From: Prodigiosinella confusarubida
Lineage (GTDB): Bacteria > Pseudomonadota > Gammaproteobacteria > Enterobacterales > Enterobacteriaceae
NCBI RefSeq assembly: GCF_002847015.1
Contig: NZ_CP025085.1
Coordinates: 1,054,001-1,118,000, forward strand
DNA: 64,000 nt
Reading direction: 5' to 3'
Under the pieces are notes generated by a model. It did not search any database. It was given only the letters and a program-made list of their open reading frames with translations, and was not told where the DNA came from. The position numbers and the translations under genes were made by a program. This document shows, piece by piece, positions 53,017 through 64,000 of the stretch. Position 1 is the first letter of the stretch; every line of letters starts with the position of its first letter.

Positions 53017-54465
53017 ATGGCTGGGATTAGAGATTACGCAACATTAGCGAAAAACATCCTCAATGAAGTAGGTGGACAGCAGAACATCGTCAATTTTTCT
53101 CGCTGTGCTACTCGCTTGCGTCTGGTACTGGGAGAAACGCCCGCTGGTGCCAAGGCGAGGATCCAGCATCTGCCGGGTGTGATCGCCGTAGTGGAAAACG
53201 GTGGACAGTTTCAGGTGGTGATCGGTACGCATGTGGATGAGGTTTATCGCCATATGGCTGATCTGGTTGGCGATAATCACAGGGCTGCCAGTGAGCCGAA
53301 ACGTCGTGTACTGGATACCGTGATCGCCACGATGTCGGCTGTGTTTGCTCCCATTGTCTACATTCTTGCCGCCGCCGGGATCCTGCAAGGGATGCTGATT
53401 GTGGCGACACAGTTTTCCGATACTTTCACTACCACTGGTACTTACAGCGTACTGAATTTTATGTCGTGGACGCCGTTCGCGTTTTTGCCGGTATTTATTG
53501 CGATTACTGCGTCCCGCCATTTCCGTTGTAATACCTATATCGCCGTGCTGTGCTGTTGTGCGCTGATCAACCCTGAATGGACCACGTTGGCTGGGAAAAT
53601 CGCCGCCGGTGAACACATAACGCTACTGGGATTGCCGCTGGCGAAAACCGTCTATACCGCCTCGGTGCTGCCACCGTTATTTCTGGTTTGGGTATTGGCA
53701 TGGGTGGAGCATCGGGTAGTGAAATGGCTGCCTGACGTGGTGAGTGCTCTGTTTACCCCGTTGATCTGTTTTGTGATTGTGGTTCCGCTGACGTTGCTGG
53801 CCATCGGACCGGTGACCAGCTGGGCGGCGAGTGGTATTGCGCTTGGTTATAATGCGTTGTTTCACGCTTTTCCGGCGTTGGCAGCCGGCATTATCGGCGG
53901 TGTGTGGCAGATCATCGTGATCTTCGGCGTGCACTGGGGGATCACGCCCGTCGTCCTGGCTGATTTCGATATAAATGGTCACGACTCATTTCAAGCATTC
54001 CAGACGGTTGCCGTAGTAGGACAGATGGCTGCTGCTTTTGGGTGTTTCCTGAAAACACGTAACCGGGAATTGAAAACCCGCGCCATGTCAGCGGGAGTGA
54101 CTGCTATCTTCGGCATTACCGAACCGGCTATCTACGGCGTGACGTTACGTTACAAAAAACCATTTATCTGTGGCTGTATCGGCGGGGCGGTAGGCGCGGT
54201 GGTCACCAGCCTGTTTGGCTCGCTGTACTACGCCTATGCCGGATTGCCCGGCATCCTGACTATCATTAATGCCATTAGCCCGTCATCCCCCATGTCATTT
54301 ATCGGGGAACTGGTGGGATGTGGTGTGGCAATTGTGCTGACTATTGGAATGGTGATGGTCGTTGGGTTTGATGATCCGGTGGATGAAATACCGGCGACAC
54401 CGGTGGCTGAAATGACCACATCTGAAACGACGTTGTCGGCATCGGGTAATCAACCCACTGAGTAA
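53017..54465 (+). CDS. ascF: Beta-glucoside PTS enzyme IIBC (AscF-like)
   Basis: An inner-membrane PTS permease that imports and phosphorylates an aryl- or oligo-beta-glucoside (arbutin, salicin or cellobiose are the usual substrates). The 482-residue protein has EIIB with phosphorylated Cys30 (NFSRCATRLRLVL) and EIIC with about 10 helices, FGVHWGITPVVLADFDINGHDSF and GITEPAIYGVTLRYKKPF. No EIIA domain is present, so Crr or another IIA must donate phosphate. The ATG at 53017 (MAGIRDYATLAKNI) follows AAAGGTGA. The phospho-beta-glucosidase gene lies 74 bp downstream. AscF is the closest namesake; the exact sugar is unproved. Confidence 0.88.
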   Translation: MAGIRDYATLAKNILNEVGGQQNIVNFSRCATRLRLVLGETPAGAKARIQHLPGVIAVVENGGQFQVVIGTHVDEVYRHMADLVGDNHRAASEPKRRVLDTVIATMSAVFAPIVYILAAAGILQGMLIVATQFSDTFTTTGTYSVLNFMSWTPFAFLPVFIAITASRHFRCNTYIAVLCCCALINPEWTTLAGKIAAGEHITLLGLPLAKTVYTASVLPPLFLVWVLAWVEHRVVKWLPDVVSALFTPLICFVIVVPLTLLAIGPVTSWAASGIALGYNALFHAFPALAAGIIGGVWQIIVIFGVHWGITPVVLADFDINGHDSFQAFQTVAVVGQMAAAFGCFLKTRNRELKTRAMSAGVTAIFGITEPAIYGVTLRYKKPFICGCIGGAVGAVVTSLFGSLYYAYAGLPGILTIINAISPSSPMSFIGELVGCGVAIVLTIGMVMVVGFDDPVDEIPATPVAEMTTSETTLSASGNQPTE

Positions 54466-54470
54466 AATAA

Positions 54471-55976
<1,506 letters not shown>

Positions 55977-55983
55977 ATGGCAA

Positions 55984-56016
55984 GGCAAAAACAGCAGTGT
56001 CAATGCTGTTTTTGCC
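55984..56016. terminator. Bidirectional terminator between ascB and argF/I
   Basis: GGCAAAAACAGCA and TGCTGTTTTTGCC form a perfect 13-bp stem with a 7-nt loop. Internal A5/T5 runs let it act in both directions between these convergent genes. Confidence 0.85.
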
Positions 56017-56026
56017 AATGCACCAT

Positions 56027-57037
56027 CTAAAACTGCTGGCTTAATGTCGCGACCATCACTGCTTTGATGGTATGCATGCGATTTTCCGCCTGATCAAACA
56101 CAATACTGTGCGCAGATTCAAATACTTCCTCCGTGACTTCCATCCCACCATGCAAGCCATACTGCGTGGCCATCTGTTTACCGATGGTGGTCTGATCGTC
56201 GTGGAACGCCGGTAAACAGTGCAGAAATTTCACCTGCGGATTACCGGTGGCGGCGATCATTGCCATATTGACCTGATAGGGCTTCAACAGGTTGATGCGC
56301 TGTTGCCAGACCTCCTTCGGTTCACCCATGGAAACCCATACGTCGGTATAAATAAAATCGACATCCTTCACCCCGGCCGCAACATCTTCTGTCAACGTGA
56401 TGGATCCACCTGTCTTGGCTGCCGCTGCCTGGCATTCGGCTACTAGTCCAGCTTCTGGCCAGTAGGTTTTTGGCGCAATAAGACGCAGATCCAACCCGGT
56501 GAGTGCTGCCGCTTCCAGCATGGTATTCCCCATATTGTTACGGGTATCCCCAACGTAGGCCAGCTTCATGCCAGACAAAGATTTGCCCGGCAAATGTTCC
56601 TGCATGGTCAGCAGATCTGCCAGTAACTGGGTCGGATGGAATTCATCAGTCAACCCGTTCCATACCGGTACGCCGGAAAATTCCGCCAATGTTTCCACCA
56701 GATGCTGGCCATAGCCACGATACTGAATACCGTCATACATCCGGCCCAGAACCCGTGCAGTATCTTTCATTGACTCTTTATGACCGATTTGGCTGCCGCT
56801 TGACCCCAGATAGGTGACCTGTGCTCCCTGGTCGTATGCAGCAACTTCGAAAGAGCAGCGAGTGCGGGTCGAATCTTTTTCGAAGATGAGTGCGATATTT
56901 TTACCTTGCAGGTGGCGGACCTCGGTGCCGCTTTTTTTATCGGCTTTGAGTTTCATTGACAAGTTCAGCAGGCTTTCTATTTCTGTCGGTGTGAAATCCA
57001 TTAATCTCAAAAAATGACGTAAGTAAAACGGGTTCAT
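56027..57037 (-). CDS. argI: Ornithine carbamoyltransferase
   Basis: Makes citrulline from ornithine and carbamoyl phosphate in arginine synthesis. The 336-residue protein shows the carbamoyl-phosphate motif [11 protein letters not shown] (about 56-66), [12 protein letters not shown], the ornithine-side DVWVSMGE and the catalytic HCLPAFHD (about 274-281). MNPFYLRHF at 57037 matches the E. coli start; upstream in-frame ATGs lack support. Two ARG boxes upstream indicate ArgR repression. argF is an equally acceptable symbol in a genome with one copy. The linkage to rraB, yjgM, yjgK and pyrBI matches E. coli argI. Confidence 0.96.
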   Translation of the reverse strand: MNPFYLRHFLRLMDFTPTEIESLLNLSMKLKADKKSGTEVRHLQGKNIALIFEKDSTRTRCSFEVAAYDQGAQVTYLGSSGSQIGHKESMKDTARVLGRMYDGIQYRGYGQHLVETLAEFSGVPVWNGLTDEFHPTQLLADLLTMQEHLPGKSLSGMKLAYVGDTRNNMGNTMLEAAALTGLDLRLIAPKTYWPEAGLVAECQAAAAKTGGSITLTEDVAAGVKDVDFIYTDVWVSMGEPKEVWQQRINLLKPYQVNMAMIAATGNPQVKFLHCLPAFHDDQTTIGKQMATQYGLHGGMEVTEEVFESAHSIVFDQAENRMHTIKAVMVATLSQQF

Positions 57038-57071
57038 GATGTTCTTCTCCATGTGGCTCAACATGTGTAGT

Positions 57072-57106
57072 TGAATTAAAATTCACTTTATATGTGTAAT
57101 TATTCA
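57072..57106. promoter_or_regulatory. Tandem ARG boxes (ArgR operator)
   Basis: TGAATTAAAATTCA (57072-57085) is a perfect ARG box, and TGTGTAATTATTCA (57093-57106) is a good second one. Their 21-bp start-to-start spacing is that of hexameric ArgR operators. They lie 35 bp before argI. Confidence 0.92.
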
Positions 57107-57201
57107 ATTTCAAGTGGTGGGGTCAAACTTTCTGGTGGAGGCGGGTGCGGGCCTGTGGGACAATAACCCGACATTTTCTCCGATTTAACGAGGACTGAGG
57201 C

Positions 57202-57624
57202 ATGGCAAACCGCGAATTGCTGGAAGAACAACGTGAAGAGACGCGCCTGATCATTGAGGAGTTGCTGGAAGATGGCAGCGATCCTGATGCGCTCTACACC
57301 ATCGAACACCATTTCTCAGCCGAGAAATTTGAAGACCTGGAAAAAGTAGCGGTAGATGTATTCAAATTAGGTTATGAAGTTACCGATGCCGAAGAGCTGG
57401 AAGTCGAAGACGGTGTCATGCTGATGTGTTGTGATGCGATCAGTGAACTGGCGTTAAAAGCCGAACTGATCGACGAACAAGTGGAACAGTTACTGGATTT
57501 GGCCGAACGTTACCATATTAATTACGATGGCTGGGGCACTTACTTCGAAGGTGAAGATGACGAAGACGAAAGTGATGAAGATGAGGATTTTTACGACGAG
57601 GATGATGATGGTAAACGCCATTAA
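57202..57624 (+). CDS. rraB: Regulator of RNase E activity B
   Basis: RraB binds RNase E and dampens its activity. The 140-residue protein matches E. coli RraB, with [32 protein letters not shown] (about 22-53) and [11 protein letters not shown], and ends in a very acidic tail (about 112-138, almost only Asp/Glu) before KRH. Preceded by GAGGACTGAGGC. Divergent from argI as in E. coli. Confidence 0.96.
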   Translation: MANRELLEEQREETRLIIEELLEDGSDPDALYTIEHHFSAEKFEDLEKVAVDVFKLGYEVTDAEELEVEDGVMLMCCDAISELALKAELIDEQVEQLLDLAERYHINYDGWGTYFEGEDDEDESDEDEDFYDEDDDGKRH

Positions 57625-57648
57625 TCTTGCTGGTTAGCGTTTTGTCTG

Positions 57649-57677
57649 GCGCTGCACCATTTTTATTGGTGCAGCGC
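57649..57677. terminator. Hairpin between rraB and the acetyltransferase gene
   Basis: GCGCTGCACCA and TGGTGCAGCGC form a perfect 11-bp stem with loop TTTTTAT between two convergent genes. Neither side has a clear T-tract, so termination would be weak; it may mainly stabilise 3' ends. Confidence 0.55.
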
Positions 57678-57719
57678 TGGTCTGCTAGCTGAGTATTATC
57701 AGCGAAAATTATATATCAA

Positions 57720-58223
57720 TCATAATTGCTTCAGCATTCTCACTTCACAATCAGTATGCCCGGTGTTCCCCATGGCACAGGGAATATGCCGGAATCCCAG
57801 TTTTTCATACAGAGAAATCGCGTTGGTCAGGTGTGAGGTCGTTTCCAGATAACAACGTTGAAAGCCTTGGCGGCGAGCAAAATCCAGCGCCTTCAATGCC
57901 AGCTGTTTCGCCATTCCCTTTCCGCGCGCTACCGGCAAAAAGTACATTTTCTGCAGTTCGCAGATATCCTTGTCCCCACCGGATAATGGTGCGATACCAC
58001 CGCCGCCAACGATTTCACCATCATATACCACCAGCCAGTAAGCACTTTTCGAACGACTGTATACCTGGAACAGAACATCCAGATCAGGATCCGAAACGGT
58101 ATAGCCCTTATCGGCTGTTAGCCCAAACTCGGCAGAAACGCGACGTATCACACTGGCAATGGCAGCGTTATCGCTTACAGTGATGGGACGCAGTTGAAAA
58201 GGGGCGGAAGCTACAGTTGTCAT
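57720..58223 (-). CDS. yjgM: GNAT-family N-acetyltransferase YjgM
   Basis: A 167-residue GNAT protein, same length as E. coli YjgM and similar throughout ([53 protein letters not shown]). The RGKGMA stretch (about 100-105) is the acetyl-CoA loop. The substrate is unknown. The ATG at 58221-58223 is chosen from the E. coli match; the frame is open for 84 more codons upstream without similarity. Confidence 0.92.
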   Translation of the reverse strand: MTTVASAPFQLRPITVSDNAAIASVIRRVSAEFGLTADKGYTVSDPDLDVLFQVYSRSKSAYWLVVYDGEIVGGGGIAPLSGGDKDICELQKMYFLPVARGKGMAKQLALKALDFARRQGFQRCYLETTSHLTNAISLYEKLGFRHIPCAMGNTGHTDCEVRMLKQL

Positions 58224-58446
58224 GGTGTTCACTCTTGTTATGTCTATCACTTCTCGTGCCGATATTAAGCGAACTGCAACACCATTACTACCTTGCGCGA
58301 CGACTGGGGAAAAACGGTTAATATTTGACCGTATCACATCAGAACTGTTTTGATACAAATAGACATGAATACGACATGTTATCTGATGGTGTTCTCTCTG
58401 GTGAAACGTAATAATGAGCATTATCTTTTGCAAAGGGAATATGTCT

Positions 58447-58800
58447 ATGTCCCCATTGATTATCACTGTATTCATGTTAACGCTCAGTAATGTGTTTATG
58501 ACCTTCGCCTGGTACGGGCATTTGCGTTACTTTAGCGGGCGAGCCTGGATCATCGCCGCATTGGTCAGTTGGGGCATTGCACTGTTTGAATATTTGTTAC
58601 AGGTACCCGCCAATCGTATTGGCTATCAAGTGGCCTCGGCCGGACAGCTTAAAATAGTGCAGGAAGTCATTAGCCTGGCGGTATTTATTCCTTTCTCGAT
58701 GATTATTTTGAAAGAGCCATTTCGCACTGATTATATTTGGGCAGGATTTTGCTTGCTTGGCGCGGTGTTTTTTATGTTCCGCCATAAAATAATGGGATAA
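58447..58800 (+). CDS. DMT-type small membrane protein (DUF486 family)
   Basis: A 117-residue protein with four predicted membrane helices, the size and pattern of the DUF486 family ([70 protein letters not shown]), which belongs to the drug/metabolite transporter superfamily. No substrate is known. Start at 58447 fits AAGGG 9 nt upstream; the ATG at 58441 is nearly as good. Confidence 0.85.
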   Translation: MSPLIITVFMLTLSNVFMTFAWYGHLRYFSGRAWIIAALVSWGIALFEYLLQVPANRIGYQVASAGQLKIVQEVISLAVFIPFSMIILKEPFRTDYIWAGFCLLGAVFFMFRHKIMG

Positions 58801-59019
58801 TGATCACCCAGCCTATTATTTTATATGCCGAGATTCGGTTTCAGTTAAATAGTGATTAAAATGAAACCATTTTCAATAAAAAATAAGCAGTTCAGAATGA
58901 TGCTATAGCTATTCTTTTACTAAGTCTCATTAAAATATCACTTACTGCATCGCCTGAATGATTAATCCAGATTAGTTTTTTAACGGTAAAATCGTAGCGT
59001 TTCGATTCCATAGAGACTT

Positions 59020-59136
59020 AATAGATTTCAAAATGCAGGAAGGCGGCAAGAGAGCGTTTCGATGAACTTATTCAGGTAAGCGATTCGGGTGAACGAACAC
59101 GGGCCAACACCGTTGCGACTTGAAAATGACGAGTAT
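59020..59136. repeat. Diverged ERIC element
   Basis: The segment has GCAGGAAGGCGGCAAGAGAG near its left end, CAGGTAAGCGATTCGGGTGA in the centre (59073-59092) and CCAACACCGTTGCGACTTGAA with GACGAGTAT at the right, the ERIC order. It lies in the 392-bp spacer 58801-59192, which holds no gene and also carries the frd terminator. Confidence 0.7.
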
Positions 59137-59153
59137 GGATTGCCAGCAATTTA

Positions 59154-59177
59154 AACGGTCTGCGAATGCAGACCGTT
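59154..59177 (-). terminator. Terminator of the frdABCD operon
   Basis: A perfect 10-bp stem (AACGGTCTGC / GCAGACCGTT) with a 4-nt loop lies 16 bp past the frdD stop; on the minus strand it is followed by TAAATT. Confidence 0.75.
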
Positions 59178-59192
59178 GCAGAGAAAAATCAC

Positions 59193-59549
59193 TTACAGCG
59201 TTACAAGACCGATTACTGTCACAACCGTCAAAATGGCGGCCAGACCGTAAAATACCCATTTCCCGGCCGGGATGTGGATTTTCAGGTCATGCGTGGCGTG
59301 ATGGATACGGTGCAGACCACACCACAATGGCAGAACAATCATCAGCAGCAGAAAAATACGGCCGATAATGCTCTGACTGAACATAGCGATGCGTTCATAG
59401 CCCAGTGCATCCGGGAATATGCTCAACGGCAACAGGATACCGACCAGCAGGATGATCACCGGTGCGAAGAAGGCGCTCCACATGCCACCGGCACCGAACA
59501 AGCCCCAGAAAGGTGGTTCATCGGAGCGTTTGGGTGTTTGGTTAATCAC
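59193..59549 (-). CDS. frdD: Fumarate reductase membrane anchor subunit D
   Basis: One of the two membrane anchors of menaquinol:fumarate reductase. 118 residues (E. coli 119) with three membrane helices. GTG start at 59547-59549 with GGAGG 6 nt upstream gives [24 protein letters not shown], matching E. coli. Last gene of frdABCD. Confidence 0.96.
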   Translation of the reverse strand: MINQTPKRSDEPPFWGLFGAGGMWSAFFAPVIILLVGILLPLSIFPDALGYERIAMFSQSIIGRIFLLLMIVLPLWCGLHRIHHATHDLKIHIPAGKWVFYGLAAILTVVTVIGLVTL

Positions 59550-59563
59550 GTTATTCCTCCTGA

Positions 59564-59959
59564 TCAGAACAGTAATGCGATAGCCAGTATGGCCAGCGTT
59601 ACCACCACAGTGACTGCCCATAGCCCTTTAATGATTGGCTCAGGCCCCATTTTTTCATCTTTAATCACGATAATGCTGGCTTTGGGTGCCAGTTCAAACC
59701 AGGTTTTGGTATGGAGAACCGCTGCCAGCAGGGCAATAATATTGATGAGCAAGACCAGTGGGTGTTGCAAAAATCCAACAAAATGCGCCCAGCCTTCCGG
59801 ACCCGCTTTCAATGAAAATACGCCATACAGCAGTACAATGCTGAACCAGACAGCGGGAACAGCGGTACCTTCGCGCAACATATAGAAGCGATAAAATCCC
59901 AGCTTTTTCCACCAGGTCGGCGTCATGTCGCGGACATACGCTTTACGTTTGGTTGTCAT
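59564..59959 (-). CDS. frdC: Fumarate reductase membrane anchor subunit C
   Basis: 131 residues with three membrane helices; anchors FrdAB and binds menaquinol. The start [32 protein letters not shown] contains the quinone-site Glu (REGT, about residue 30) conserved in E. coli FrdC. Lies 14 bp before frdD. Confidence 0.97.
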   Translation of the reverse strand: MTTKRKAYVRDMTPTWWKKLGFYRFYMLREGTAVPAVWFSIVLLYGVFSLKAGPEGWAHFVGFLQHPLVLLINIIALLAAVLHTKTWFELAPKASIIVIKDEKMGPEPIIKGLWAVTVVVTLAILAIALLF

Positions 59960-59975
59960 TATTTGCCTCCCTCCC

Positions 59976-60710
59976 TTATTGTGGTTTCAGCATGGCAATC
60001 ATGAAGTCTTTAGCGCTTTCGACCTTGCCCTGTTGGATGGCAGCGGCAGGATCGACATGCTTCGGACACACTTCCGAGCAGTAACCAACAAAGGTACAGG
60101 TCCACACCCCGTTATCACCGTTCAACTGCGGCATGCGTTCTTTTTTGCCGTGATCACGGTTATCCAGGTTGTAGCGATGTGCCAGTGTAATAGCGGCCGG
60201 ACCGATAAATTCAGGATTCAGACCGAACTGCGGGCAGGCGGCATAGCACAATCCACAGTTGATACAGCCGGAGAACTGATGGTATTTGGCCATCTGTGCC
60301 GGGGTCTGCTTGTTAGGCCCCTGTTCCGGTTTACGGTCATTACCGATGATGTACGGTTTGATAGCTTCCAGACTCTCAATAAAATGAGTCATATCCACCA
60401 CCAGGTCGCGTTCAATCGGGAAGTTACCCAGTGCTTCCACTTTCACGCCGTTGGGGTAGTCACGCAGAAAGGTTTTACAGGCCAGTTTTGGCACGTTGTT
60501 GACCATCATGCCGCAGGAGCCGCAAATCGCCATCCGGCAGGACCAGCGATAAGACAGGTCCGGTGCCAGGTTGTCTTTAATGTAGCCCAGCGCATCCAGC
60601 AAAGAGGTCTGTTTGTTATAGGGCACTTCATAGATTTCAGCGTGCGGCGCGTTGTCCTGCTCCGGGTTATAGCGCATGACTTCCATTTTTAGCGTTTGCA
60701 TCTCAGCCAT
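59976..60710 (-). CDS. frdB: Fumarate reductase iron-sulfur subunit
   Basis: FrdB carries electrons from menaquinol to FrdA through 2Fe-2S, 4Fe-4S and 3Fe-4S clusters. The 244-residue protein has the plant-type ferredoxin cysteines ([11 protein letters not shown], from C58, and a later Cys in KLAC) and the bacterial ferredoxin motifs ([23 protein letters not shown]). The start overlaps frdA by 8 bp, as in E. coli. Confidence 0.98.
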   Translation of the reverse strand: MAEMQTLKMEVMRYNPEQDNAPHAEIYEVPYNKQTSLLDALGYIKDNLAPDLSYRWSCRMAICGSCGMMVNNVPKLACKTFLRDYPNGVKVEALGNFPIERDLVVDMTHFIESLEAIKPYIIGNDRKPEQGPNKQTPAQMAKYHQFSGCINCGLCYAACPQFGLNPEFIGPAAITLAHRYNLDNRDHGKKERMPQLNGDNGVWTCTFVGYCSEVCPKHVDPAAAIQQGKVESAKDFMIAMLKPQ

Positions 60711-62499
60711 TCGCTTGCTCCTTATCACTTTTTTCCTGAGCGTCAGCCTCGCCCCCGTACACACGTTTTGCCGGCGGTAGTTTGGTGATCTTCACATCAC
60801 TGTACTCCAGACGAGGTGCGCCTTCCGGGTTGTAGAACGCCAGTGTGTGTTTCAGGAAATTCACATCATCACGTTCGGTGCAGCCTTCATCCAGACGCTG
60901 GTGCGCACCACGGGATTCTTTACGGTTGATAGCGGAGTGCGCCATACATTGCGCGACGTCCAGGCTGTGTCCCAGTTCGATGGTATAAAGCAGGTCGGTA
61001 TTGAATACGCTGGAATGGTCGGTAATCTTCACGCGTTTGAAGCGTTCTTTCAGCTCAGCCAGCTTATCCAGCGTTTTTTGCATTAACTCGGTAGTACGGT
61101 AGATACCGCAACCTTCTTCCATCGATATACCCATTTCGTCGCGGATCTTCGCCCAGCTCTCTGTGCCTTCCTGTTTCATCAGGGTATGCAGACGCTGTTC
61201 TACATCGCGAGCCTGTGCATCCAACGCACTGGCGTTGGCCGGGGCCGATTCCAGAGAGCGCTGGGTGGCATGTTCGCCAGCGATACGACCAAATACGACG
61301 AGTTCTGCCAGGGAGTTGGAGCCCAGACGGTTGGCACCATGCAGACCGACAGAGGAGCATTCACCGGCGGCAAACAACCCCTTGATTCGGGTTTCACACT
61401 GCTGGTCTGTTTCGATGCCGCCCATGGTGTAGTGTGCGGTCGGACGAATTGGAATGGGCTCTTTCACCGGGTCGACACCGACATAAGCCTGAGCCAATTC
61501 ACAGATGAACGGCAGACGCTCTTTCAGTTTCTTTTCACCCAGATGACGCAGGTCAAGGTAAACCACATCACCCAGCGGGGTGGAAATGGTGCGACCGGCA
61601 CGCCATTCATGCCAGAAGGCCTGCGATACTTTGTCACGCGGTCCCAGTTCCATGTATTTATTTTTCGGCTGACCCAGCGGCGTTTCCGGCCCCATACCGT
61701 AATCCTGTAGGTAACGGTAGCCATCTTTGTTGACCATGATACCGCCTTCACCACGGCAGCCTTCCGTCATCAGGATGCCGGAGCCTGGCAGACCTGTTGG
61801 ATGGTACTGGACGAACTCCATATCACGCAGTGGAACGCCGTGACGGAATGCCATGCCCATACCGTCACCGGTGACGATACCGCCGTTGGTGTTATAACGG
61901 TAAACACGGCCAGCGCCACCGGTGGCCATAATCACGGCGTTGGCGCGGATCTGAACCAGTGTGCCTTCCATCATATTGATGGCGACAAGCCCGCGAGCCT
62001 GTCCGTCATCTACCAGAATATCCAGCACGAAATGTTCGTCAAAGCGCTGAATCTGCGGGTATTTCAGGGACGTCTGGAACAACGTATGTAGCATATGGAA
62101 GCCGGTTTTGTCAGCGGCGAACCAGGTACGCTCAATCTTCATTCCCCCAAAACGGCGCACGTTGACAGAACCATCCGGTTTGCGGCTCCAGGGGCAGCCC
62201 CATTGCTCCAGTTGGGTCATTTCACGTGGACAACTTTGTACGAACTGGTCGACAACATCCTGTTCGCACAACCAGTCACCACCTGCGACGGTATCGTGAA
62301 AATGGAAATCAAAGCTATCGTGATCCTGAGTGACTGCTGCTGATCCCCCTTCGGCAGCCACAGTATGGCTACGCATGGGATAAACTTTAGAGATCAGAGC
62401 AATCTTCAGTTGGGGATTAGCTTCGGCGGCAGCAATTGCCGCTCGTAAACCAGCGCCCCCGGCCCCGATAATGGCCAAGTCGGCATTAAAGGTTTGCAA
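60703..62499 (-). CDS. frdA: Fumarate reductase flavoprotein subunit
   Basis: Catalytic subunit that reduces fumarate to succinate in anaerobic respiration, with covalent FAD. The 598-residue protein (E. coli 602) has the N-terminal FAD motif [15 protein letters not shown] (about 12-26), the FAD-linking His in [12 protein letters not shown] (about residue 45), the active-site Arg regions ([21 protein letters not shown]) and [14 protein letters not shown]. First gene of frdABCD; epmA is divergent, as in E. coli. No convincing FNR box was found directly upstream. Confidence 0.98.
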   Translation of the reverse strand: MQTFNADLAIIGAGGAGLRAAIAAAEANPQLKIALISKVYPMRSHTVAAEGGSAAVTQDHDSFDFHFHDTVAGGDWLCEQDVVDQFVQSCPREMTQLEQWGCPWSRKPDGSVNVRRFGGMKIERTWFAADKTGFHMLHTLFQTSLKYPQIQRFDEHFVLDILVDDGQARGLVAINMMEGTLVQIRANAVIMATGGAGRVYRYNTNGGIVTGDGMGMAFRHGVPLRDMEFVQYHPTGLPGSGILMTEGCRGEGGIMVNKDGYRYLQDYGMGPETPLGQPKNKYMELGPRDKVSQAFWHEWRAGRTISTPLGDVVYLDLRHLGEKKLKERLPFICELAQAYVGVDPVKEPIPIRPTAHYTMGGIETDQQCETRIKGLFAAGECSSVGLHGANRLGSNSLAELVVFGRIAGEHATQRSLESAPANASALDAQARDVEQRLHTLMKQEGTESWAKIRDEMGISMEEGCGIYRTTELMQKTLDKLAELKERFKRVKITDHSSVFNTDLLYTIELGHSLDVAQCMAHSAINRKESRGAHQRLDEGCTERDDVNFLKHTLAFYNPEGAPRLEYSDVKITKLPPAKRVYGGEADAQEKSDKEQANG

Positions 62500-62788
62500 T
62501 GCACTCCTCCAGTTACTTAAGTTAATTAAATTAAATTAAGAAAATAATATCTATTCAGCATATATCGTTTATTTCTTTTTAATTATTAACACGTTAAAAA
62601 AGAAGGAAAAAACATTTATTCGCCTATTAAGAATAGATAACTATCTCTTTTTTGTGTGGAAATGATTATACCGACTTAAAAGTAAATGGAATTTGATGTG
62701 ATCCAGTATTTTGCTGTTTTTTAACACGCTTTCGGACATAGTTTATAAAACGTGATCGATACGCTTATTTCGGTGGAAATAATATTTT

Positions 62789-62890
62789 TATACCCAATAA
62801 ACTTCAAGTAGCAGGAAGGCGGTAACCGTGTGAGTCCCCAGGAGTTTACATCAGTGAGCGACTGGGGTGAGTAAAAGCAGCGAACATATC
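62789..62890 (+). repeat. ERIC element, 3'-truncated copy
   Basis: Begins TATACCCAATAAACTTCAAG, continues GCAGGAAGGCGG and GTCCCCAGGAGTTTACAT..GACTGGGGTGAG, the ERIC core, then stops about 25 bp short, where the inverted full copy begins. Confidence 0.85.
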
Positions 62891-63017
62891 TATACCTGTC
62901 ATACTTCAAGTTGTAGGTGTGTTGGCTGCGTTCGTTCACCCGAATCACTTACCTGAGTAAGCTCCTCGGGATTCACTCTCTTACCGCCTTCCTGCAACTC
63001 GAATTATTTGGGGTATA
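62891..63017 (-). repeat. ERIC element, full 127-bp copy
   Basis: Exactly 127 bp from TATACC to GGGGTATA. On the minus strand it starts TATACCCCAAATAATTCGAG, has AGGAGCTTACTCAGGTAAGT in the centre and ends ACTTGAAGTATGACAGGTAT. It abuts the other copy in opposite orientation, making a large inverted repeat. Confidence 0.92.
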
Positions 63018-63156
63018 AAACTTGAAAGATGAAAAGTGTATTTCTTTAATGGTGTCTTTACTGACAATATAAGAAAATCTTTCACGGGATATAATTTGTC
63101 TGGTTGACATGATGCGGGTAGACTGCACCACCTGTTTGACCTTTGGAGTAATCACC

Positions 63157-64000
63157 TTGAGCGAAACGGCAAGTTGGCAACCCAGCGCTTCTATCGCCAC
63201 ACTGTTGAAACGGGCATCGATCATGATGGATATCCGACGTTTCTTCGCTGATCGCGGCGTACTGGAAGTTGAAACGCCAGCCATGAGTCAGGCGACGGTA
63301 ACAGATGTTCACCTTTCCCCGTTCCAGACCCACTTTGTCGGCCCTGGTGCGGCTGAAGGATTAACACTATATCTAATGACCAGCCCGGAATATCACATGA
63401 AGCGTCTGCTAGCCGCAGGTAGTGGACCGATATTTCAGTTGTGCCGCAGTTTTCGTAATGAAGAATCTGGTCGCCATCACAATCCCGAGTTTACCATGCT
63501 GGAGTGGTATCGCCTGCACTATGATATGTACCGCCTGATGAACGAGGTGGACGATCTGTTGCAGCAGGTGCTGGAATGCGACAATGCCGAAAGGCTTACT
63601 TATCAGCAGGCTTTTCAACGTCACCTTGAGATTGACCCGTTGTCCGCAGACAAAGCGCAATTACGTGACGTGGCGGAAAAACTGGGTGTTGGGGATGTCG
63701 CAGCTAATGAAAACGACCGCGATACCTTACTGCAACTGCTGTTTACGGTGGGTGTGGAAACCAATATCGGACGTGACAAACCGGCCTTTGTTTACCATTT
63801 TCCGGCTACCCAGGCATCACTGGCGGAAATCAGTACCGAAGATCATCGTGTGGCCGAGCGGTTTGAAGTCTATTTTAAAGGCATCGAACTGGCGAATGGT
63901 TTTCGTGAATTAACCGACAGTCATGAACAACGCCAACGCTTTGAACAGGATAACCGCAAACGTACCGCCCGCGGTCTGCCAGTACAGCCGATCGATGAAA
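63157..64000 (+). CDS. epmA: EF-P--(R)-beta-lysine ligase, N-terminal part (runs off the window)
   Basis: EpmA (GenX, PoxA, YjeA) attaches (R)-beta-lysine to a conserved lysine of elongation factor P. About 281 of roughly 325 residues are visible. It is a truncated class II lysyl-tRNA synthetase catalytic core without anticodon domain: [27 protein letters not shown] (about 28-54), motif 2 [20 protein letters not shown] (about 100-119) and [21 protein letters not shown]. The start is inferred as TTG at 63157, because [13 protein letters not shown] aligns with the E. coli N-terminus and GGAG lies 9 nt upstream. Confidence 0.95.
   Translation, partial: MSETASWQPSASIATLLKRASIMMDIRRFFADRGVLEVETPAMSQATVTDVHLSPFQTHFVGPGAAEGLTLYLMTSPEYHMKRLLAAGSGPIFQLCRSFRNEESGRHHNPEFTMLEWYRLHYDMYRLMNEVDDLLQQVLECDNAERLTYQQAFQRHLEIDPLSADKAQLRDVAEKLGVGDVAANENDRDTLLQLLFTVGVETNIGRDKPAFVYHFPATQASLAEISTEDHRVAERFEVYFKGIELANGFRELTDSHEQRQRFEQDNRKRTARGLPVQPIDE

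Larger units (their letters stand above)
62500..63156. other. Intergenic region between frdA and epmA
   Basis: This 657-bp divergent spacer has about 290 bp of AT-rich DNA next to frdA (promoter region) and then two ERIC elements head to head (62789-63017). No supported gene. Confidence 0.7.

Noticed and set aside
62692-62705. TTGATGTGATCCA considered as an FNR site for frdA
   Set aside because: The spacing between half-sites is wrong (three instead of four bases) and the site is about 190 bp upstream of frdA.

Overview
The window is a typical piece of enterobacterial core chromosome carrying several accessory cassettes. Nearly every core protein reads as a close homologue of an E. coli protein (MetH, YjbB, YqhD/YqhC, YghB, MetC, ExbBD, NrdDG, PyrBI-RidA, ArgF/I, RraB, FrdABCD, EpmA), and ERIC repeats are present. 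The mix of a plasmid-type scrKYABR sucrose operon, an ExbB with a signal peptide, a TRAP transporter, a membrane-anchored bactofilin and a beta-glucoside PTS suggests a plant-associated member of the Pectobacteriaceae (Dickeya, Pectobacterium, Brenneria or relatives). The genus is an inference from gene content.

Layout. 0-10 kb: 3' part of metH, a DASS dicarboxylate carrier, yjbB, the divergent yqhD/yqhC pair, yghB and metC. 10-15 kb: a TRAP transporter operon (dctPQM) and, behind a Fur box, exbBD. 15-22 kb: scrKYABR for sucrose uptake and cleavage, with ScrR-type operators before scrK and scrY. 22-23 kb: a bactofilin with an apparent internal second start and a small overlapping upstream ORF. 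23-35 kb: a complete type I-E CRISPR-Cas locus (cas3, cse1, cse2, cas7, cas5, cas6e, cas1, cas2), a leader, and an array of 53 repeats and 52 spacers. 35-39 kb: yhbP, yraR and the anaerobic ribonucleotide reductase genes nrdD and nrdG with tandem NrdR boxes. 39-45.5 kb: a homocysteine methyltransferase gene followed by a peptide-type ABC importer. 45.5-49.5 kb: the Anbu (bacterial proteasome-like) operon with transglutaminase-like, alpha-E and ATP-grasp genes. 49.8-57.6 kb: ridA-pyrIB with the pyrL attenuator, yjgK, an AscFB-type PTS and phospho-beta-glucosidase pair, argF/I with ARG boxes, and rraB. 57.7-64 kb: yjgM-like acetyltransferase, a small DUF486 membrane protein, frdABCD, ERIC repeats and the 5' part of epmA.

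The most interesting parts are the four-gene Anbu operon, whose biochemical role is still poorly understood; details inside the CRISPR array (one repeat with a changed PAM-derived last base, a spacer that is a perfect 20-bp palindrome, and a spacer that looks like an intrinsic terminator in the transcribed direction); the dual-start bactofilin; and the linkage of a methyltransferase to a peptide-type importer. No transposase, prophage, tRNA or rRNA gene was seen.
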